Below are positions 1 to 64,000 of a stretch of 64,000 bases of DNA, piece after piece. A model generated the notes under the pieces. The model had not been told where the DNA came from, made no database searches, and saw only the letters and a list, made by a program, of their open reading frames with translations. The translations under genes and the position numbers were made by a program. Source of the stretch: Certhia americana (lineage: Eukaryota; Chordata; Aves; Passeriformes; Certhiidae). Position 1 is the first letter of the stretch; every line of letters starts with the position of its first letter. The stretch is taken from positions 92,283,631-92,347,630 of the forward strand of contig CM031857.1 in assembly GCA_018697195.1 (NCBI GenBank), written 5' to 3'.

Positions 1-432
1 GGAAGGACGGGAGCATCCCGGGACGCAGCTGCATCCCCCGCAGGCTCAGTGCGGCCGAGCTCGGCCCCTACACCCCCGAGGGAACCGGCTTCTCGGCAGC
101 CGGTCGGCAGCCACCCTGCCCGGGGCGGCCGGGACACCTCACCCGGCTCCTCCGGGGCTGTACAGGGGCGGGGGGTCCGCGGAGCTCCGGCCGCTTCCCC
201 GCCCGCGTCCCCTCCCCCTGGCGGGGCGGGAGCGGGGCCGGGCCGGGGGAGGAGGAGCAGCCGGAGCCGGGGCCGGATCGCGGCGGCTCCAGCGGAGCCC
301 CCGAAGTTTTCGCTGCCGGCAGAGGCGGCTCTCGGCCCTCGTCCCGCCGCTTCCGGGGCCCCGCCGGGCGGAGCGGGCCGGGCCGGGCCGGGCAAGGGGC
401 GGGAGCGGCCGCCGGCAGGGAACCGAGCCGCG

Positions 433-28029
<27,597 letters not shown>

Positions 28030-28560
28030 ACCAATCTGTGTGACATTGAAAAGGGGAGGGATTTTTCACTCCAGCAAAATGAGGAAGGAGAACTGCTTGC
28101 AGTTGACCAGAAAGGAAAAGTCAAGGAATATATAGACTAAATAAATGGTGTACGCAAAAAAAAAAAAGAAAACCCAAAAAACCCAACCAAATAAATCTTC
28201 TGACCATTAAAGGCTTCTGGGAAGCTCTGTGTATAAAAAAATGGGAAATTATGAGTGAAATTATGGAGTAGGACTTGCCCAGTTTCCATGGGCTTTGAAG
28301 ACAAATGGTGTGTTATTACAATGGGTAGTGACAATCATTTGGACAGATTAGAAAGATTCTAATTTTTAGTGACTTGCCATTTTGCATTGCATGTAAATGA
28401 TCTGTTTGTGTATTCTTGAAAACTTTCATATGATCTTCTTTTCCCTAACGATTCTAACTTTGGAAGATTGAACACATGGTACTTTTTTATTCTTCAGGAA
28501 AAAAAGAAAATCCAGGTATATTTATATTTGTAACTAATAAATCAATTGCAATCTTTTTAT
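28030..28560 (+). other. RAB20: RAB20 3' UTR (probable)
   Basis: AT-rich sequence after the stop codon. Poly(A) signals AATAAA occur at 28140-28145, 28190-28195 and 28536-28541. The last would give a ~520-base 3' UTR, near what I recall for mammals. The end point is an inference. Confidence 0.5.
28536..28541 (+). promoter_or_regulatory. Candidate RAB20 poly(A) signal AATAAA
   Basis: A perfect AATAAA followed within 15-20 bases by a T-rich stretch (CTTTTTATG). Earlier perfect signals at 28140 and 28190 are alternatives; the first two would give a short 3' UTR of about 130-190 bases. Confidence 0.45.
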
Positions 28561-29649
28561 GCCAGACATGACAGTATACGATTCAGAAGCTGACCTATTA
28601 AAATCACTGTGGATATGTACTGTTCATTTGGAGATTTTATTAATGAAAATTCTTCTTCCATAGTGGGCTTTTGTGTGTTAACAAGCAGTATCCCAGCTCT
28701 TGCTGTTTTAATTGCTAGTTACAGGAGGAAGTTTTTTTCTTTCCTTCCATTTTTGTCTTGTAATTCTTTCTAATATTGGTGGGTTTGGGGGAAGAAATCA
28801 ATCTTATTTTGTCTGTATTTTTGTAAAAACATTTTTTTTGTCCCTTTAGGGGTATCATTGTGTTTAGGATCTGTTTTCTGTCTCCTTTCCCACTCCTTAG
28901 TTGTTCTCAGGCAGAGCTGCAGCTTTGATTTTTATCAGCTATGCATGACATTACTACCTGGAGTAGTAATTACCTCCACCTGGAGGGAAGAGAAGGCTGG
29001 TGTTCTCTGATGTGAAACGGGCTACTGCAGGAGGAAGGGAAGAAACTGCCTTTTGTGGAGTAAAAGGCCCATGAAGGAGCAATAATGAGGTACATGGTTT
29101 CTCTCCTGACTGCAGTAAAAAGGAGTCACTAACACTAATACAGCTCCTAGTGTTTCCCAACCCTCTCAGCTACAAGAAATGCACGTAGTGACCCAGGAGC
29201 TCACGCTGAACTGAGGCAGAGTGAAGAACTTCTAGGTTTTTAAACATCCTGAAGGCCCCCATTCCTCCCCAGAGCAGCCAAACACTCAACCCCAAAGATA
29301 CAACTTGCATATTTTTAGTTTTGCGAGCTTTTGTGTGGGGAGTCCATCTTCCTTTGGATGCATCTGGTGCAATTTTCTAAAACTAAGGGTTGGTGGTTCT
29401 TAGGCTTTGTCATTGCCTCTCTCTGTTCCACCCAAATCACAGTTGTTTTGTACGTAGGGAGGCAATTCCTAAATAAATTATAAATTAAATTATTGCTAAA
29501 TATATTTAAAGCACTTTTTTGGGGAAGTACGTTTCTTGAGCAAATTGCTGCAGAGCAGTAGCTTTGTTTTCTGCTTTCAAGTTAATTCATAGTACACATG
29601 TAGTGGGGAAGAATGGCTTCAAAAAGAAACCACTGAGCATTAAATAATA
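28561..29649. other. Intergenic, nothing recognised
   Basis: AT-rich sequence downstream of RAB20; no gene or repeat recognised. Confidence 0.5.
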
Positions 29650-29935
29650 TAATCATAGTTTTGGGTTGGAAGGGGCCTTTAAATGTCATCTAGTCCACTC
29701 CCCATGCATTAAGCAGGTAGGTCTTCAACTTAATCAGGTTGCCTAAAGCTCTGTCCAATCAAAACTTGAATATTTCCAGGGATGGGGCATCTACCACTTC
29801 TCTGGGCATCCTGCTGCAGTGTTTTACAAAACACCTTCATTGTCAAAATGCCTTTCCTATATCTAGTCTGCACCTGCCCTTTCATGGTTTAAAATCATTA
29901 CCCCTTTTCCTATTGCTACTGGCCCTACTGAGGAT
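29650..29935 (-). mobile_element. CR1 retroposon 3' fragment
   Basis: AATCATAGTTTTGGGTTGG AAGGGGCC, TCTAGTCCACTCCCCATGC, TTTCCAGGGATGGGGCATC and CTTCTCTGGGCATCCTG are reverse CR1. The 3' end lies at 29650. Confidence 0.92.
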
Positions 29936-31784
29936 TGTAATCATTTGGGTTTGCTAGTGGCTTGCAGTCACCTACCAGTCTAGTCAGAGACTAAACAGCA
30001 CCTGGGCTGTGGTATTTTAAAATGTGTATAATTAGAAACCTTCAAGCTATTAACAAAATTCCAGGGTCAGTATGTAGTCTTCCCTCAGGGCTGGGAAGAT
30101 ACAAACAGGCTACACTCTCAGTTTTGTTTGTGACCAAAAGGTTCTGCTGACACATCTGTGAGAGGTCCAGAACTGGCTTTCCTGCATCTGTTGACAACTG
30201 AACCTGCAACACGCGCTGATGCAAGGTCAGGCATTTTGGGAGATGTACATCTAGAAGGTACAGATAATAGGGAAAGTATTTGTAAATTTAACATCCCACA
30301 CTTCTTAAGGTATAAATATTTGCAATTCAGTTGCACCAACATTTGATTCATATGAGATCTTAAGTAATTATAGTCTTTCTAAAAACTCCAACTTGCACTT
30401 TTGCCCTTAAGGCTACACTTGTCTGGTATGATGTTCGTGGCTTTTTAGTCTTGCAGGCTATTGTTCCTTGAGAAGTTTCTGGGTTACAATGGGTTGACAC
30501 TGTACCAGCTTTGTGAGATTATGGGGTTCCATAACAAAACCTGGGAAATTGTGTCATACACGGGAGCTATTGATGAGAGGTCAGTTGTCCAGAGCTGGGC
30601 CTGTTCTGGTGATGCTGCTGAAGCCAAGGGAAATCCTCTCTTCCAGAACTAGTCAAGGTGGGTGAAAGTATGGACAAAGGGCTTGGCCTACCCTACCAGG
30701 GAGGGGGACCTCATTTGACAAGCATTTATTCCCCTGCCCCCCTCCTGGTTATGTCTGGATTATGTGAAGTGATTATATAGAGAAATAAAAGAGGTGCTAT
30801 TTTTGGCCATGCTGGGTGAATGTGAGCTACAGGCCAGCCAGTGCCTGAGGTGATGGCTGAGCTAGGCTGACCCATGGGGAAGGATCCATCCTGCTTTCTG
30901 CAGGCACTCATGGTGCAAGACAGAGGTTGCCATAGGCCCTTGTCAACCCCAACAGGCCTTCAAGTCTTGTGGGGGACACAAAAGGAGCCTCCTCTGCCAG
31001 TGTCCATAGGGCTGGCAAAGCTTCTGAGTCTCTGTTGTCCTTGCCCACATCATGGTGGGAAGCACTCCTTCCTGTTTCTGCTGCTGTGTTCATGAGTCAT
31101 GGGGTGCAGTGATGTTGTTTCTGTCCCTTGTTCAGTAGGATTTAACTGTTGTGTGCTGAACAACTGCAGGGCCATGTCCGCACTCCCCTCAGCAGGTGGC
31201 CATGTCTGGAGGTGCCACTGGTCCCCATGTGGGTTCAGGGGCAGCTGCTGCCTGCATTTGGGTGCTCTTGGCATATTGGCAGCGACTCCTCAGCCTCTCC
31301 TCTGGAAACAATCTCACACCTCACATGTGCCAAGGCCATGTTTACTGCTTGCTGTTTGCTAATTTTCTATTTCTGGCAGCCATGGAGAAGCACAGTCATG
31401 CAGGGTGTGAACAGACTGCTTTTTTGGTCAATACATTCTGAGGGAATAATTGGGATCAAGTCACATCACTATGTTGACTTCACTGTATCTGTGTTGATAC
31501 ACTGATGCACTATTACCTGTAGGAGGGGAATATAATCTCATTTATCTTCTCCAGGCTCAGCAGCACCTTATACTTCAGCATGTTTTCAAACAGGAAAGTG
31601 TAGGAAGCATACACCATGCTTTGAAGCGAAAGATTTAGTCAATCCAAGGCAAAAAATTTGTGATTTTTTTACATCCTAGGCTGGAGCACTCTAGTTCAGT
31701 AAAAGAACTGCTTTGTTTCGCTGGAGATGAGCTTTTCCTGTCTAAAGGTATTTTAGTTTCCTGAAAGTGGGTTCTACAACCATA
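29936..31784. other. Intergenic, no gene supported
   Basis: A GC-richer block at 30870-31420 is open in several frames at once on both strands, which points to base composition more than coding. No homology recognised. Confidence 0.45.
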
Positions 31785-32172
31785 ACTGTGGAATGGTTGG
31801 TTTGGGTTGGAAGGGATCTTCAAGAATCATCTAGTTCCAGTCCTCTGGCCAACAGCAGGGACATCTGCCAGCCACTTGACCAGGTTGCTCAAAGCCCCAT
31901 CCAGCCTGGCCTTGAACACTCCTGGGGATGGGACAGCCAGAGCTTTTCTGTGCAACCTACTCCAGTGTCTCGCCACCCATACAGTAAAAAATGTCCTCCT
32001 TCTGTCCAGTCTAAACCAACCCTCTTTCAGTTTAAAACTGCTGCCCCTTGCCCTGTCACTACAGGTCTTGTTAATGCTTCTTTAGGTACTTTGAGGCTGC
32101 TCTGAGATCTCCCCAGTCTTCTCTTTTTCAGCTGAGCAATTCCAGCTGTCAGCCTGTCTTTGTAGGAGAGGA
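31785..32172 (-). mobile_element. CR1 retroposon 3' fragment
   Basis: One of the longest CR1 3' pieces in the window: GGTTTGGGTTGGAAGGGATC, ACCAGGTTGCTCAAAGCCC, CCTGGCCTTGAACACTCC, CTCTTTCAGTTTAAAACTGC and CTTTGTAGGAGAGG, in reverse CR1 order. Confidence 0.95.
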
Positions 32173-33104
32173 GGTAAACTTGCAGCTAAGAGGCAGTTTG
32201 ACAAGTCAGTGTCCTTCCATGTAGTGCTCTGGATTACCTCACCAGGTGAAATCCTCTGTCTGCTGTGAGCATTCCACGTGTTTGTGTGCACGAGCTCCTT
32301 CCACTTCTCAGAGACGCGATTGCACAGGCTTTGGAGAAACACAGCTGTGGGGACACAGACCTGAGGCACATGACATGCACAAAGTGAAAAGCTCAAGCCT
32401 GCTTAAGCACCCTGTGGGTTTTGAGGTTGGTTGGTTTTTTCCTCAAACTATGCTGATGTGTTCCACTTAATGCTGTGCTGGGACCACTCTGAACAAACTT
32501 CTTAAGATCAGGTTATTGAGTCAGAGAAAATGAAGAGGCAAAGGAACTGCTGGTGGAAGAAGTATGTGCTCAAGTTTTATGTACAAAAGCAATGAGCTTT
32601 GTAGGAAGATTAGGCAATATATTAGCCATGAAAATCCAAATAGTTTGCTGCTGTTGTTGACATAATCAGTTTTTACAGATTTAACTTTCACTTCAGTTCT
32701 CTTAAAACACTGAATGGGCTGCATTGCCAGAGTTTCACGCTGTACAACCCACAAGTGATAGTTGTATGATCATCCCACAAGCACTGCTGGCTAGCAATAT
32801 GTGGAAGAGGCAAGTTGTCTCTTCTTAGGTATTTGTTACTGCCACATTTAAGAGAATTGGCAAATATAGAATAGATTTAGCTCATGTTGACTGCAATGCT
32901 TTCAGTACTAAGCGTTTTATTTAGCTGAAATAAATAATAGTGAGATAAATTTGTTCAGGGCCTGCCTTTCAGAGCTAATGCAGGGTCAGAGAGCTCATTT
33001 AAAGTTCAGGTAATTTCTCTGTTTATATCTAATTATATGAGCTACTAATCTAGGTCAGACAATGTGCTAGGTACCTGAAGGCAGCCTACTAGAAAGATGG
33101 CAAC
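32173..33104. other. Intergenic, nothing recognised
   Basis: AT-rich sequence between two oppositely oriented CR1 fragments. Confidence 0.5.
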
Positions 33105-33398
33105 TTTCTTTGTTGCCTTTTTACAAGGGCATGTAGTGCCAGGACAAGGGGGAATGGTTTCAAAGTGAGAGTAGGTTTAGATTAGATATTAAGAAAAAAT
33201 TCTTTACTGTGAAGGTGGTGATGCACTGGAACACGTTACCCAGAGAAGTTGTGGGTGCCCCATCCCTGGAAGTGTATAAGGCCAGGTTGGATGGGGCTCT
33301 GAGAAACCTGGTCTAGTGAAAAATGTCCCTGTCCATGGCAGGGGGCTTAGAACAACATGATTTTTATGGTCCCTTCCAATTCAACCCATTCTATGTTT
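33105..33398 (+). mobile_element. CR1 retroposon 3' fragment
   Basis: GTGCCAGGACAAGGGGGAAT, AGATTAGATATTAAG, GAAGGTGGTGATGCACTGG, GGCCAGGTTGGATGGGGC and terminal CCCATTCTATG are forward CR1 with an intact 3' end. Confidence 0.95.
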
Positions 33399-33800
33399 CT
33401 GGACCTTTAATTTATATATTATTTTGTGGAGGTAGTGCTTGTCAAGTCTGGTAAATGTTTGCTGAACATTGTAGAGCATGAATAATGGTTGTTTTAATCT
33501 GTAGTGCCACAGTTTATTTGCTTTAATCATTCTAACAATAGCTTAAATACTATTTTGTTCAGCTTAAATTAGTGATTTTAGAGACAGCTTCCATCTTAGA
33601 TCCTTTCAAGTGCCATGAAATAAACAAGTGTATTCTGGTTGAAGAGTTTGAGTTTCAGTGGGAGGAGTTTGCTGAGAGTGCTTTTCTGATTCCTTAGTGC
33701 AAACAAAGTATTTCAACAGAGTAGTCGATATGCATTGTATGGAAAAACACAGTTTACAAAATAGAAGTCACCAACAAATAGAGGTGTAGAAAAAACAGGG
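33399..33800. other. Intergenic, nothing recognised
   Basis: AT-rich sequence just beyond the likely COL4A2 transcript end. A further TTTATT at 33513-33518 could serve as a more distal poly(A) signal for COL4A2. Confidence 0.4.
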
Positions 33801-33806
33801 TTTATT
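33801..33806 (-). promoter_or_regulatory. Candidate distal COL4A2 poly(A) signal AATAAA
   Basis: TTTATT on + is AATAAA on the gene strand. Downstream on the gene strand is CCTGTTTTTTCTACACC, a U-rich context suited to cleavage. The signals at 34594 and 34807 are alternatives. Confidence 0.4.
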
Positions 33807-34890
33807 TATGATACAGTGAGGTTGGAATGTAATAATAAAAGCCAAGAAGCACCTGAAGCAGGAGTGAGGTGAGTTACTGAAAAGTCAATGGTCATTGCTA
33901 CAAATGTTAATCAGATGATTTAGCCCAGCTGGCAGGGCTGCAAGTTCTGTGTTTGAGGGTCAGGTGGCATCGAGCACTCCTGCAAACCCTACCCTGTGTG
34001 TTGCTCCAACATGATGTAACTAAAGCCTCTTTGTGAAGAATGGCTTAATTTTAGAGGGGAAAAGGTGAAATGCAAAAACTAATTGCTGCTGCTGTGTGGG
34101 TGGTGTGACACAGATGAAACATCCACAGCACGGTGGAGCAAGGCATCCTTTGGTTTGGGGTATGTCTAGGGAAAAAGCCATCAAGGCTTATAAAATAAAA
34201 TGCTAATCTTCATCGTGTAGTCTTCTAACCAAACTAAAAGAGTTGCATTTTGTGGTTACTGTTTTTGGGAGCCCGTGGGCTTTGTTATTGGCAGTGTTTA
34301 AGTGCTAAAGCATGGTGAGGCTTAAAAAGAGAAAAAAAAAAAGACTGCGTGGGGTGTGTTTGAAATGCCCAAGCACAAAATACTAAAATGTAAGTTCAGT
34401 TTCAGTGCTAGATATGAGCATTTTGGACCACAATATATTTTCAGTATTTTGCAACAATTTAGGACTTGGATCATCCTGTGTTAATTTATGGAGCTGCAGC
34501 TGTTAGTGTTTGCTGTTGTGACAAATACAGTAAATAGAAAGATAGATATATTCTCTTCAGGTAAATGCAGTGGGTATCTGACCAAGGAAACCTTTTATTA
34601 CTGAAGTTTTTTTGGTGTATTTCTATCATTTGGCAAATGATGTAATATTAGACTAGCAAAAAATATGTATATATACTGCATAGTGGGAGAACACAGCACT
34701 AGATCTGTTAGACTTAATTTGTGTTATACTTAACTTGCTTTTACATTTAAAAAATTAATTTCCATTCAGCTTTTGAGGTAATAAGTTAAAAAAAGCACCA
34801 ACATGATTTATTCAATTGTCTAACCACCCCAGAAGGCTCCTCTGTATAAGAACTACATGATAAGGCGGTTCCTTATACTGTGAGAGACTT
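33801..34890 (-). other. COL4A2: COL4A2 3' UTR (probable)
   Basis: AT-rich sequence after the stop with no coding potential. Reverse-strand AATAAA signals (TTTATT on +) occur at 34807-34812, 34594-34599 and 33801-33806; the last is followed on the minus strand by a T/GT-rich stretch and would give about 1.1 kb of 3' UTR. The true end needs transcript data. Confidence 0.45.

Positions 34891-64000
<29,110 letters not shown>

Overview
This is a vertebrate nuclear window, and almost certainly avian. The evidence is at least eight CR1 retroposon 3' fragments with the bird-type tail and head sequences, an ERVL-type LTR of the kind common in birds, AT-rich introns, a CpG-island promoter, and two spliced genes arranged as at the vertebrate RAB20/COL4A2 locus (human 13q34). 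A songbird is possible but I cannot fix the species.

Layout. Positions 1-28.0 kb hold RAB20 on the + strand. It has a GC-rich CpG-island promoter and 5' UTR, coding exon 1 (433-604), one 26.9 kb intron, and coding exon 2 (27509-28029), giving a 230-residue Rab GTPase. Its 3' UTR probably ends near 28.55 kb. Positions 28.6-33.8 kb are intergenic, with three CR1 fragments and no gene I can support. Positions 34.9-64.0 kb hold the 3' two-thirds of COL4A2 on the - strand. I resolved 26 exons with GT-AG junctions and matching phases. They encode about 1,184 C-terminal residues of the alpha-2 chain of type IV collagen: interrupted Gly-X-Y helix followed by the complete NC1 domain with its twelve cysteines. 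The 5' part of the gene lies beyond 64000.

The two genes point at each other (tail to tail) and are functionally unrelated. RAB20 is an endosome/phagosome trafficking GTPase, and COL4A2 is a secreted basement-membrane collagen that pairs with alpha-1(IV). The remainder is intron and intergenic DNA with CR1 fragments, one near-complete solo LTR with a target-site duplication (in a COL4A2 intron), a second LTR piece abutting a CR1 in the RAB20 intron, a 260-bp tetranucleotide microsatellite, and homopolymer tracts.

I found no new system. The points most worth a second look are an RGD triplet inside the cysteine-flanked interruption of alpha-2(IV), a lysine in NC1 at the place where mammalian alpha-2 (from memory) has none, the dated LTR insertion, and one compositionally distinct open frame in the RAB20 intron. 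Gene identities rest on remembered human protein sequences; no search was run.
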